Source: DAOPJM01 sp964490325 (GTDB taxonomy: Bacteria; Bacillota; Clostridia; Christensenellales; CAG-138). From it: a stretch of DNA of 43,152 nucleotides. The translations under genes and the position numbers were made by a program. Of this stretch, positions 26,325 to 34,244 are shown in pieces. The notes beneath the pieces are model-generated. The model ran no database searches. It worked only from the letters and a program-made list of their open reading frames with translations, and had not been told where the DNA came from. Every line of letters begins with the position of its first letter. Positions within the stretch are counted from its first letter, which is position 1. The stretch lies in contig CAZBBX010000018.1 in NCBI GenBank assembly GCA_964490325.1, forward strand, positions 1 to 43,152, in the 5' to 3' direction.

Positions 26325-26414
26325 TGCGCATTTCCTCCTTCTTCCCAGACTCGCTCAGCCAAGGTGACACGCCGAAACCGACGCATACTTAGAAACCACT
26401 CCGAAGCGGCACAC
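26325..26414 (-). promoter_or_regulatory. rplU 5' leader, candidate L21 autoregulatory element
   Basis: About 90 bases separate the predicted transcription start from the L21 start codon. The leader contains small GC hairpin segments (CCG-CTT-CGG and a CGTCGG/TTTCGGCG region). An L21 leader RNA is known in this position in Firmicutes. I infer identity from location rather than from a full structural match. Confidence 0.5.
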
Positions 26415-26420
26415 TGATGA

Positions 26421-26449
26421 ATTATAGCACCCGCAAAGGGGGATGTCAA
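26421..26449 (-). promoter_or_regulatory. Consensus sigma-A promoter of rplU-prp-rpmA
   Basis: On the minus strand TTGACA (26444-26449) and TATAAT (26421-26426) are separated by exactly 17 bases, a perfect consensus. The -35 overlaps the stop codon region of the upstream RNase G gene. Confidence 0.9.
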
Positions 26450-27957
26450 TGCAAAATCTTGCAATTTCCCTTGATCTCGGCGGCTTTTTTATCCGATAGG
26501 GGCTTGACGCTGAACTTTTCCATGTGCAGCGTCTCCAGGGGGCGCACATAGCAGCTCAGTCCCGCGACCTCGGGGAACAGCTCGCCATGCGTCTTTTGCA
26601 GCGCCTCCATGGCGCGCACGACCTGCGGATTGGCCTCGATGTACAGCTTGTTCAGCTTGCTGCCCTTTTGCACCTGCAGCGCCTGCTTGCGAAGCTTTAA
26701 AAAGACCGTCTGCGGGGAAAGCACCTTTGCGTCGCCGCTGCAATAGGGGCAGTCGATCTTGAGCGTGTCGCCGATGCTGCGTCCCGTCTTCTTGCGTGTC
26801 AGCTCGACCAAACCCAAGTGCGTAAAGCCAAACACATGCGAACGCGTATGGTCGTCCTTCATGGCGTTTTTGAGCGTTGTGAGGATGAGCTGGCGGTTGG
26901 ACTCCTTCTCCATGTCGATAAAGTCCACGATGATGATGCCGCCTATATCACGCAGCCGCAGCTGCACGGCGATCTCCTCCGCCGCCTCGCAGTTGGCAGC
27001 CGTGATGGTCTTTTCGAGATTGTCCTTGCCCACGAACTTGCCCGTGTTCACATCGATGATGGTCATGGCCTCCGTGCGGTCGATGATGAGATAGCCGCCG
27101 CTCTTGAGCCACACCTTGCGCGCAAGTGCGTTGTCGATCTTGTCCTCGGTCTCGTAACGGTCGAAGAGCGCCTCGCTGTCCTTGAACAGGATGCGCGCCT
27201 TAAGCTTGGGCGCCATGACGTCGGAAAACTCCCGCAGGGTGTCAAACGCCTTTTGGTCGTTGACGAAAACGCGATCCACGTCCTTCATCAACAGGTCGCG
27301 CACCGTGCGGAACAGCAGCGACTGCTCGGCGTGCATCAGGCAGGGGGGCTTGGCCTTCTCCGCCTTCTTTTCGATCTCGGCGTACAGCTTCATCAGGCCG
27401 TCCAAGTCCTCGGTGAACGCATCCTTGATCTTTCCCGTTGAGGAAGTGCGCACGATGATGCCCTTGTTTGGCGGTTTGATCTCGTTTAGGATCTTCCGCA
27501 GGCGAGCGCGCTCGTCCTCCTTTTCGATGCGGCGGGAAACGCCGACGTAATCTACGGTGGGCATGAGCACCAGCAGGCGTCCCGCCAGCGTGATGTAGGT
27601 CGTCACGCGAGCGCCCTTGGTGCCGACGGGATCCTTGGCGACCTGCACGAGGATCTTCTGCCCCGGACGCAGCAGATCCGCGATCTTACGGGAACGCGGG
27701 AGCTGCTCTAAGCCGTCATATCGATCGCCGGGGAAGAACACGTCTCCCGCATACAGGAACGCGTTGCGCTCCAAGCCGATGTCTACAAAGGCCGCCTGCA
27801 TACCGGGCAGGACGTTCTGCACCTTGCCCAGATAGATATTTCCAACCAGACGGTCGTTGCCCTCCTGCTCCACATAGAGCTCAACGGGCTTGCCGTCCTC
27901 AACAACTGCTACGCGTGTTTGAAACGCGTTCGCATCAACTAATATTTCCTTGTTCAT
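26446..27957 (-). CDS. rng: Ribonuclease G (Rne/Rng family)
   Basis: The 503-residue endoribonuclease starts MNKEILVDANAFQTRVAVVE and has an embedded S1 RNA-binding domain (GNIYLGKVQNVLPGMQAAFVDIG, about residues 37-125). The catalytic DNase-I-like section carries the metal-binding aspartates in IIDVNTGKFVG and GGIIIVDFIDM. CPYC near residue 400 is the zinc-link motif. RNase G/E processes rRNA precursors and mRNA 5' ends. ATG 27957 has GGAAAGG upstream and overlaps the TIGR03936 gene by 23 bases. The position between radical SAM genes and rplU is a common clostridial order. Confidence 0.93.
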   Translation of the reverse strand: MNKEILVDANAFQTRVAVVEDGKPVELYVEQEGNDRLVGNIYLGKVQNVLPGMQAAFVDIGLERNAFLYAGDVFFPGDRYDGLEQLPRSRKIADLLRPGQKILVQVAKDPVGTKGARVTTYITLAGRLLVLMPTVDYVGVSRRIEKEDERARLRKILNEIKPPNKGIIVRTSSTGKIKDAFTEDLDGLMKLYAEIEKKAEKAKPPCLMHAEQSLLFRTVRDLLMKDVDRVFVNDQKAFDTLREFSDVMAPKLKARILFKDSEALFDRYETEDKIDNALARKVWLKSGGYLIIDRTEAMTIIDVNTGKFVGKDNLEKTITAANCEAAEEIAVQLRLRDIGGIIIVDFIDMEKESNRQLILTTLKNAMKDDHTRSHVFGFTHLGLVELTRKKTGRSIGDTLKIDCPYCSGDAKVLSPQTVFLKLRKQALQVQKGSKLNKLYIEANPQVVRAMEALQKTHGELFPEVAGLSCYVRPLETLHMEKFSVKPLSDKKAAEIKGNCKILH

Positions 27958-28654
27958 AAACCTTTCCTTGTTGGCTCGGTAAGCAGGGAAGATGGTCACA
28001 GCCCGTAAAGTACAAAGCCTTACGGTGGACGCGCAGGAACCCGTCCGTTTGCAAAAGGTCGAAAAGCGCGTCAAGCATTGCTTCCACGCGCAGTCCGCCA
28101 TTGCTGTTCAGGGCGCCGAGTATCGTCATGCGTGCCACTTGGCCGTTGACCTGCTCCATGTTTGCCGATAAAATTTGTGGGCGAATGTCAAAGGGCTTCG
28201 GGCCGCCCTTTGTCTTTTTGGTCACGATGATCGAATCGCGGCCGAGTAAGCTTGTAAGCGCTTCTTCCCAGCGCTCCAACGAGATCGCCTGCGTGGTGTG
28301 GATGGTAAGCGTATACTCCGCTGCCGTTAAGAGCTTGGACAGGGTCTCCATCTGCTCCTCCGCGGCAAAGGCGTCAAAAAGGCGGAAGCCCCGCGGCAGT
28401 ACGGCGTTGACCCGATCCATGACCTGCTGCGCCGGGCAGTCGCCGTCCAAAGCAAACTCCAGCCACTCCGCATCGGAGCTGTAACCCGTCGCCAGCGCTG
28501 TTGAAAAGGACAGCAGCGGGTGCGGGTTGAAGCCCTGCGAATAGACGAGCGGCAGATCGGCACGGCGAAAGCTGCGCTGCAGTGTTCTTTGTACGTCCAG
28601 ATGCGAGGTGTACACCGCCACTCCGCTTTTATGTAGCGCTGCAATACATCTCAT
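27935..28654 (-). CDS. TIGR03936 family (DUF2344) radical-SAM-associated protein
   Basis: The 239-residue protein has the family pattern YTSHLDVQRTLQRSFRRADLPLVYSQGFNPHP near its N-terminus. It is almost always encoded beside a TIGR03960 radical SAM protein, as here, and is sometimes fused to it. Its activity is unknown; tRNA or ribosome-related modification has been suggested only from gene neighbourhood. ATG 28654 (GGAAAAG upstream) is chosen over the longer in-frame start at 28687. It overlaps the radical SAM gene by 26 bases and rng by 23 bases, so the three are translationally coupled. Confidence 0.88.
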   Translation of the reverse strand: MRCIAALHKSGVAVYTSHLDVQRTLQRSFRRADLPLVYSQGFNPHPLLSFSTALATGYSSDAEWLEFALDGDCPAQQVMDRVNAVLPRGFRLFDAFAAEEQMETLSKLLTAAEYTLTIHTTQAISLERWEEALTSLLGRDSIIVTKKTKGGPKPFDIRPQILSANMEQVNGQVARMTILGALNSNGGLRVEAMLDALFDLLQTDGFLRVHRKALYFTGCDHLPCLPSQQGKVYEQGNIS

Positions 28655-30464
28655 ACGCTTTTCCAAAGCAGCCGTTGCAGCCCGCACGGCAATCGCGGGT
28701 CGTTTCCGCCTGCATAGCCCTTTCGTATTCTCTTTGTAGATACGCCTTTGTTACGACCACGTCAATGACGTCCCAAGGCAAGGGTTCGTCCGTGGAGAAA
28801 GCCCGCTGTGCATACACCTCTGCCGTAAGACCGTTTTTAGCGAACGCCTCGTCCCACTCGATGGGACGAAAATGCTCCGCCCAGGAATCGAAGCGACAGC
28901 CGCGCTCCCATGCGTCCAAAAGTACCTTGGCAAGCCGTCGGTCGCCGCGGGAAAAGGCGGCTTCCAACACGCTCAGCCGTGAGGGATGGCAGTGCAGCTC
29001 CGCGCCGCGCACGCCCTTCATGGCCTTCATCAGCAGCTGCTGCTTGCGGCGGATCTCGGACAGGTCGTTTTGCGGACACCATTGGAACGCCGTAAAGGGC
29101 TTTGGCACAAAGGTGGCCACGCTCACCGTGAGGCGAAGACCCTTTCCGCGGGTCTCCTTGGGCTGCGCATAGAAGACGGCGCTCACCTTGCGGGCAAGAT
29201 CGGCTATGCCCACAACATCCTCGTCCGTCTCCGTGGGAAGACCCAGCATGAAGTACAGCTTGACGCTGTTCCAGCCCGCCGCGAACGCGTCCCGAACCGC
29301 TCGCAGCAGATCCTCCTCACTGACATTCTTGTTGATCACGTCCCGCAGGCGCTGCGTACCCGCCTCCGGTGCAAAGGTCAGTCCCGCCTTGCGCACGGAC
29401 TGCATCTTTTGAAGCTCGCCGCCCAAAACGGAATCGATCCGAAGGGAAGGCAGCGCGACCGAAACGCGCTTCTTTTCCATGCCGTCGATGACCTTGGGCA
29501 AAAGCGTGTGCAGTCCCGTATAGTCCCCCGTGGAGAGCGAAAGCAGTGAGATCTCATCGTAACCCGTGCAGGCGACCAGCTCCTCCGCCTGCTTAAGCAG
29601 CGTTTCTGTGCTGCGCTCACGCACGGGACGATAGATGTAGCCCGCCTGACAGAAACGACAGCCGCGGGTGCAGCCGCGCATGACCTCCAGCGCGACACGA
29701 TCGTGTACGATGCCCATGTTGGGGACCAGCTGCTTGCCCACAAAGGGCGTATGCTCCAGATCCTTCACAATGCGGCGCCGCACGCGTTCGGGTGCCAAGG
29801 GCTCCACGCGATCCATGCGCACAAAGCATCCGTCCTCATAGACAGGTTCGTAAAACGCGGGTATGTACACGCCCTCTAACTTGGAAAGCCGCAGAAGGAG
29901 CGTCCTTCTGTCGATCCCCTCAGCCTTGCCCTCGCGCATAAGCGCGACAAGCTGTGGCATGACCTCCTCGCCGTCGCCGACGACCACCGCGTCCGCAAAG
30001 GGCGCAATGGGTTCGGGGTTGACGCAGCAGGGTCCGCCCATGACAACAAGGGGATAGCTCTCGTTCCGTTCGGAAGCGTACAGCGGAATGTGCGACAGCG
30101 ACAGCATGGTCAAAAGGTTCGTGTAGCACATTTCGTACAGCAGGGAAAAACCGATCACGTCAAAGCAGGTCAGGGGCAGCTTGTTCTCCAGAGTAAAGAC
30201 AGCCTCCCCCGCGTCGCGAAGCGCCTTTTCCATGTCCGGCCAAGGTGCATAAGCGCGTTCGCAGGCGACGCCGTCGATGCCGTTGAGCACGTGATAGAGG
30301 ATGCGCGAGCCCAGATGCGACATGCCGATCTCGTACACATCGGGAAAGCAAAGGGCAAAGCGGAAATCCGCCTTTTCCTTTACGATCTCGTTCCACTCGC
30401 CGCCGCTGTAGCGTGCAGGCTTTTCGACCCCCGTCAGCAGCTTGTCCAATAACAACTCGTTCAA
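28629..30464 (-). CDS. TIGR03960 family B12-binding-domain radical SAM protein
   Basis: The 611-residue protein has an N-terminal B12-binding-like Rossmann domain (FALCFPDVYEIGMSHLGSRI, VVMGGPCCVNPEPIAPFADA, VVGDGEE). A radical SAM core follows with the [4Fe-4S] motif CTRGCRFCQAGYIYRP, then a C-terminal part ending in CRAGCNGCFGKAYEMYC, a cysteine cluster that may hold a second iron-sulfur site. The substrate is unknown. The TTG start at 30464 has GGAGG 5 bases upstream. It opens the radical SAM-TIGR03936-rng unit and has its own promoter in the end of the preceding gene. Confidence 0.9.
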   Translation of the reverse strand: MNELLLDKLLTGVEKPARYSGGEWNEIVKEKADFRFALCFPDVYEIGMSHLGSRILYHVLNGIDGVACERAYAPWPDMEKALRDAGEAVFTLENKLPLTCFDVIGFSLLYEMCYTNLLTMLSLSHIPLYASERNESYPLVVMGGPCCVNPEPIAPFADAVVVGDGEEVMPQLVALMREGKAEGIDRRTLLLRLSKLEGVYIPAFYEPVYEDGCFVRMDRVEPLAPERVRRRIVKDLEHTPFVGKQLVPNMGIVHDRVALEVMRGCTRGCRFCQAGYIYRPVRERSTETLLKQAEELVACTGYDEISLLSLSTGDYTGLHTLLPKVIDGMEKKRVSVALPSLRIDSVLGGELQKMQSVRKAGLTFAPEAGTQRLRDVINKNVSEEDLLRAVRDAFAAGWNSVKLYFMLGLPTETDEDVVGIADLARKVSAVFYAQPKETRGKGLRLTVSVATFVPKPFTAFQWCPQNDLSEIRRKQQLLMKAMKGVRGAELHCHPSRLSVLEAAFSRGDRRLAKVLLDAWERGCRFDSWAEHFRPIEWDEAFAKNGLTAEVYAQRAFSTDEPLPWDVIDVVVTKAYLQREYERAMQAETTRDCRAGCNGCFGKAYEMYCSAT

Positions 30465-30526
30465 AACGTCCTCCGTGAAAGCACAGCGTTTCTAAATAGG
30501 CCATAATAACCTACTTTAACTAAATT

Positions 30527-30555
30527 ACTATATCATGTTTTTGTACGCAGGTCAA
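30527..30555 (-). promoter_or_regulatory. Sigma-A promoter of the radical SAM-rng operon
   Basis: On the minus strand TTGACC (30550-30555) and TATAGT (30527-30532) have a 17-base spacer. The -35 lies inside the 3' end of the spoIVFB-like gene, so the housekeeping operon can be expressed independently of sporulation. Confidence 0.7.
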
Positions 30556-31423
30556 ATAGTTTTATGATCTCCTTGAGCGTTCGAGTGGAGCCGCAGCGCG
30601 CCGCCGCCCTTAATAGCGTCGCCTCGTCAACGACGATCGGCTTTTCCGTATCGCTTTGCAGGATATAAAAGAGCGTCACAGCGTCCGCACGCGTGCTGCG
30701 CAGCAGCTCGCCTACCGTCGCGCTGTCCCGCACCGCGACGCCGCGCACGGGCAGCAGCGCTCCCTTGCGCAGGGCGGCGTCTCGAACGATAAGCGCCTGC
30801 ACCCGCTTTGCGGGCAGCGCCCTGCCCTCGCGCACTGCCGCAAGGATCAAAAAGAGGGGCAGAACATACCACAGGCGGAAGCTGCCGCCCTTTAGGCACA
30901 CCCACAGGACGGTAAGCAGCAGGGCAAGCGCCGTAAGCAGCGTTCCCGCCACGGCGATGCGCCCCGCCTTTGGCTCCCCAAAACGCTTTGCAAGGACTGC
31001 GCGCAGGATGCGTCCGCCGTCCAAGGGGAAGGCGGGCAGCAGATTTCCCACGGCAAGGAAAAGGTTCGCATAGCAGTAGGGAAGCAGCGTCTCCTCCGCT
31101 TTGGGCCATGCGCTGCCGAACAAAAGCAGCATCGCCCCCGCCGTCAGACTTGCGATCGGACCTGCCGCTGCAATGATGCACGCCTCCTTGGCTCTTGGCT
31201 CGCCCTCCGTCTCTGCGCAGGCGCCGAAGGGCCACAGGATCACGCTGCGAACGCCCACGCCAAGATCGTGCGCCGCCAAAAGGTGCGCCGTCTCATGCAG
31301 CAGCAAGGCCGCAGCGGCGGCAAGCAGCGCCGCTCCCTCTCCCACCACGCAGGCGATCAAAGCAAGCAGGAGCGCGGATGGGCGGACGAACAGCTCCGTG
31401 CCGCCGATGGAGGCGATGCGCAT
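30533..31423 (-). CDS. spoIVFB: SpoIVFB-like site-2 metalloprotease (M50)
   Basis: The 296-residue polytopic membrane protein carries HETAH (H43, E44, H47) in a membrane helix and the third zinc-ligand motif NLLPAFPLDGGRIL (D135), diagnostic of M50B intramembrane proteases. The C-terminal part (about 215-290: LPVRGVAVRDSATVGELL, VVDEATLLRAAARCG) looks like a reduced CBS domain, as in SpoIVFB, which cleaves pro-sigma-K in the mother cell. The partner spoIVFA-like gene lies 10 bases upstream. AAGGGG precedes ATG 31423. Confidence 0.87.
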   Translation of the reverse strand: MRIASIGGTELFVRPSALLLALIACVVGEGAALLAAAAALLLHETAHLLAAHDLGVGVRSVILWPFGACAETEGEPRAKEACIIAAAGPIASLTAGAMLLLFGSAWPKAEETLLPYCYANLFLAVGNLLPAFPLDGGRILRAVLAKRFGEPKAGRIAVAGTLLTALALLLTVLWVCLKGGSFRLWYVLPLFLILAAVREGRALPAKRVQALIVRDAALRKGALLPVRGVAVRDSATVGELLRSTRADAVTLFYILQSDTEKPIVVDEATLLRAAARCGSTRTLKEIIKLFDLRTKT

Positions 31424-31433
31424 CAAAGCCCCT

Positions 31434-32105
31434 TCAGCCGCCTACGCCAAGCTCCACATAGCTCAACGGATCCTGCGGCGCTCCCCCTTGCAGCACAGCG
31501 AAGTACACGGAGTCCCCCTTTGCCACACTGCCCAAGGCGTCCCCCGCGCTCACCTGCTGCCCAAGCTGCACGGAGACGCTGCGAAAGCCGTAGAGGATCA
31601 CATCTGTGTCGTTGGCGCAGCGCAGCCGCACATAGCTGCCAAGCAAAGGATCCTCCGCAAGCTCGTTCACCTCTCCCGCGCAGCAGGCGCTGACCTGCTC
31701 CTCCGCCGCCGTGTAGCAAAGCAGCGTATCCTCCCGTATCAGCTGCACGTCCGTACAGCGCAGCGGCGCCGACCACTTGCCCACGCCCAGTAAAACCGCA
31801 TCTGTCCCCGCGTCCACAAAGTGCAGGGAACCAAGGCCGTCCTCCTCCCCCGTCTCCGAAGCCTGCGCCTGCAGCGTTGCCGCCTCCGCACTGGTCTCCC
31901 TCGTCTCCTCCTCGGAGCCCAAGCCCAACACGCGCAACAGAATGGCGCAGGCCAGCGCAAACGCGCACAGACCGATCTTTGCCATCATACTGCCCGCACG
32001 CACGGCGGACGGACGTTTCTCCGCCTTCTCCACGGTAAATTTTTCACAGTGCAGGCGCTCCCCCGTCTTTTCCTGTTCCTTGATCTGCAGATCTGTCAGC
32101 TGCAT
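31434..32105 (-). CDS. spoIVFA: SpoIVFA-like membrane protein with a degenerate M23 domain
   Basis: The 223-residue protein has a cytoplasmic N-terminus, one transmembrane helix at about 42-60 (IGLCAFALACAILLRVLGL) and an extracytoplasmic M23-like domain. The M23 fold is seen in GSYVRLRCANDTDVILYGF, then GDALGSVAKGDSVYFAV and QDPLSYVEL. The zinc-binding H-x-H expected of active M23 endopeptidases is absent (DSVYFAV in place), as in SpoIVFA, which regulates SpoIVFB rather than cutting peptidoglycan. The start could also be ATG 32129, which has GGAG at 4 bases; 32105 is chosen for the GGGAGG upstream. Position beside spoIVFB supports the assignment. Confidence 0.75.
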   Translation of the reverse strand: MQLTDLQIKEQEKTGERLHCEKFTVEKAEKRPSAVRAGSMMAKIGLCAFALACAILLRVLGLGSEEETRETSAEAATLQAQASETGEEDGLGSLHFVDAGTDAVLLGVGKWSAPLRCTDVQLIREDTLLCYTAAEEQVSACCAGEVNELAEDPLLGSYVRLRCANDTDVILYGFRSVSVQLGQQVSAGDALGSVAKGDSVYFAVLQGGAPQDPLSYVELGVGG

Positions 32106-32215
32106 ACTCCCGCTACCTCCCGCAAACATTCGCTCCGTTCCTTACAGAGCCTATCTTACTTTACGAGGACGGTGTTCAAAATATCCCGCCGAGACCCTTT
32201 GCGCAAAAAATGACG

Positions 32216-32249
32216 AAAAAATAGAAGCCCCCGCTTATACGGCGGGAGC
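32216..32249 (-). terminator. Terminator of the dockerin gene pair
   Basis: On the minus strand GCTCCCGC and GCGGGGGC pair over 8 positions (one G-U) around a 7-base loop. They are followed by TTCTA and then six T. Confidence 0.7.
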
Positions 32250-32300
32250 GTAAAGGATCGTTCGATGCTTTGTACTTGCTTGGAAGGAAGTGCTTGCAGC

Positions 32301-34223
32301 TCAGCGCACGATGAAGGAGCAGCAGGGATCCAGCTGGATGCGTCCCTCGTCCTCCAAGTATGCCGCAAGCAGCTCCACGGAGCGATAGCGCTCGGGAATG
32401 ACGGCGCCTTGAAAGCTCGGCAGATAGAAGTCGGGCAGGTAATGATCCTCCACGGGCAGCCATTCCGTGTCGAAGAAGGGCTTCAGCAGCGTGCCGACCT
32501 CCCCCTGCTCTGCCACAAGAATGACGAACACATCGTCGTTTTGTACATCGCCGCCGCGCAGGTTCTCCAAGCTGACCAGTTTGTCGCCTGCAAGCAGATT
32601 GGGCGCAAGCTCGTAGTGCAGTCCGGCCAGGGAATAGATCGGCTCATGCAGCTTGATCTTCCCCGCATAATCCTCCAGCCAAGCCTTCAGCTCCTTGCCC
32701 TTCATGATGATGAGCGAGTAATTGGGCGTTTCCCCCTTGAGGGCAAACAGATCTCGCAGGGTAAGCGCGTATTCCCCATCCCAGCCGCCCTGCGGTTCGG
32801 GCAGATACGCATAGGTGATCGAGAGGCAGTTTTGCGGCGCATCGGCGTCCGTTTGCCTGCGCCACTGCTCGATCGCCCAAAGCTGCGCCTGATGCAGAAG
32901 CGTGATGTGCGAGCTTGGCGCATACCGATCTGTTCCCGACATGGCATACATGTTCAGGTCGCACACGGGCAGCTTCATCAGCATCTCGACCGTGTTCACG
33001 GCGGGCTGCAGCGCATTCATCAGGGCGTCATCGCACAGATAGGACTGCATCGACACGAAATCGATGGTGCAGGTGAGCGTACGGGAAAAGTTGTTGTAGT
33101 GCATGATCGCCTTTGCAACGCTGCCTGCGTCGTCCGCAAGCGAAATGAGCGCGATCTCCGCGCCGCCGAGATTGCGATACAGGCTGTAGCCCTCTGTTGC
33201 CGCAGCTGCACAGAATGCAAGGTCGATGGTAGACGTGCCCTCGATCAAAGCGCGTGCACAGTCGTTCTCGTCGCTGCCGTCTGTCTGGGACGGCTCGATG
33301 GGCGCACGGATCAAGGCGATGATGACGTCGCACTGCGCGACCAGCTCCGCCTCGTAATAGCGGTAGGTCTCCAGCATAGACTGCGTCTTCATGCCGTTCA
33401 CACCGCGGGTATCGTACTTTTGGACGCCCTCCGTTGTGGACAGACCGATCACGCCAACACTTAGGGTCTCTCCGTTTGCATTGGTGAACTCCTTGATGAA
33501 GTACGGGCTTGCGCCGTTGAAGGGGGCGTTGACGGGATCGGCCGTGGTGGCGTCGATCTTCAGGTAGTTGGCGGCAAGCACCGTGACGCCGCTTGCCGTG
33601 AGCGCGTTCGTGTCGTTCCACAGTACGTCAAGACCCGCTGAAAAGTCCGCATCGCCCAGAAGCACCGCGTCGTAGTTCATGGCGGCAAACGCCTGCGCCA
33701 TCACCCCGCCCGCCTCGGTTGCGCTCTCCGCATAGAGGTCACTGAGCACGCTGCCGTACAGGGAATTTCCCGCGTCCGCAACGATCAGGTTTTCCGTATG
33801 CGACCGCTCCGTGCTGAGGTAATCCGCAATGCGCAGACAGTCGCCGCTGACATAGCTGTTGGTCAAAAGATCCTTGTTCCAAGCGGCGCCCTTCAGCTCG
33901 CCCGTCACCAGCATGGTAAAGTCGAAGGCGCAGCTCTCCGCCTCGGTGGGGATGCCGATCAGATAGCGCAGGATGTAGGCCGCGTCGCGGGCACTGACCG
34001 AACCGTCGCCGTCGATATCGGCGATCCTTTGCTGCTCCTCCGTGAGCTTTTGAAGCTGTACGGAAGCGCGCAGGATGCAGGCCGCGTCTGCCGCGTCCAA
34101 GCTCCCGTTGCCGTTCATGTCGCCGTGACTCGGCTGCGCGTATGCAAAACTGCCCGTGCATAACACGAGCAGTGCAAGCCCCGCGGCCGCTATTCGCTTA
34201 TCGATGCGAAGTTTCCTTGCCAT
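32301..34223 (-). CDS. Secreted dockerin protein with a catalytically degenerate 5'-nucleotidase fold
   Basis: The 640-residue protein has a signal peptide (cleavage near AYAQ-P, residue 30) and an N-terminal type I dockerin (34-91: GDMNGNGSLDAADAACILR and ADIDGDGSVSARDAAYILR). The rest follows the UshA/YfkN-type metallophosphatase plus 5_nucleotid_C layout (LIVADAGNSLYGSVLS; TLRDLFALKGETPNYSLIIM; MKGKELKAWLEDYA). The metal-site motifs are altered: the usual TxDxHG is TGELKG (107-112), AGD is AGN (151-153), GNHD/E-F is GDADF (190-194), SHxG is LIRAP and GHTH is missing. It is probably a non-catalytic binding or structural protein. It lies 21 bases after the next dockerin gene, in the same operon. 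Confidence 0.75.
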   Translation of the reverse strand: MARKLRIDKRIAAAGLALLVLCTGSFAYAQPSHGDMNGNGSLDAADAACILRASVQLQKLTEEQQRIADIDGDGSVSARDAAYILRYLIGIPTEAESCAFDFTMLVTGELKGAAWNKDLLTNSYVSGDCLRIADYLSTERSHTENLIVADAGNSLYGSVLSDLYAESATEAGGVMAQAFAAMNYDAVLLGDADFSAGLDVLWNDTNALTASGVTVLAANYLKIDATTADPVNAPFNGASPYFIKEFTNANGETLSVGVIGLSTTEGVQKYDTRGVNGMKTQSMLETYRYYEAELVAQCDVIIALIRAPIEPSQTDGSDENDCARALIEGTSTIDLAFCAAAATEGYSLYRNLGGAEIALISLADDAGSVAKAIMHYNNFSRTLTCTIDFVSMQSYLCDDALMNALQPAVNTVEMLMKLPVCDLNMYAMSGTDRYAPSSHITLLHQAQLWAIEQWRRQTDADAPQNCLSITYAYLPEPQGGWDGEYALTLRDLFALKGETPNYSLIIMKGKELKAWLEDYAGKIKLHEPIYSLAGLHYELAPNLLAGDKLVSLENLRGGDVQNDDVFVILVAEQGEVGTLLKPFFDTEWLPVEDHYLPDFYLPSFQGAVIPERYRSVELLAAYLEDEGRIQLDPCCSFIVR

Positions 34224-34244
34224 CCTCGACCGCTATACTTCTTG

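Noticed and set aside
32265..33464. 399-codon open frame on the + strand
   Set aside because: It lies entirely antisense to the dockerin pseudo-nucleotidase gene, which has a signal peptide, recognisable domains and a ribosome-binding site. GC-rich codon use keeps the opposite strand open.
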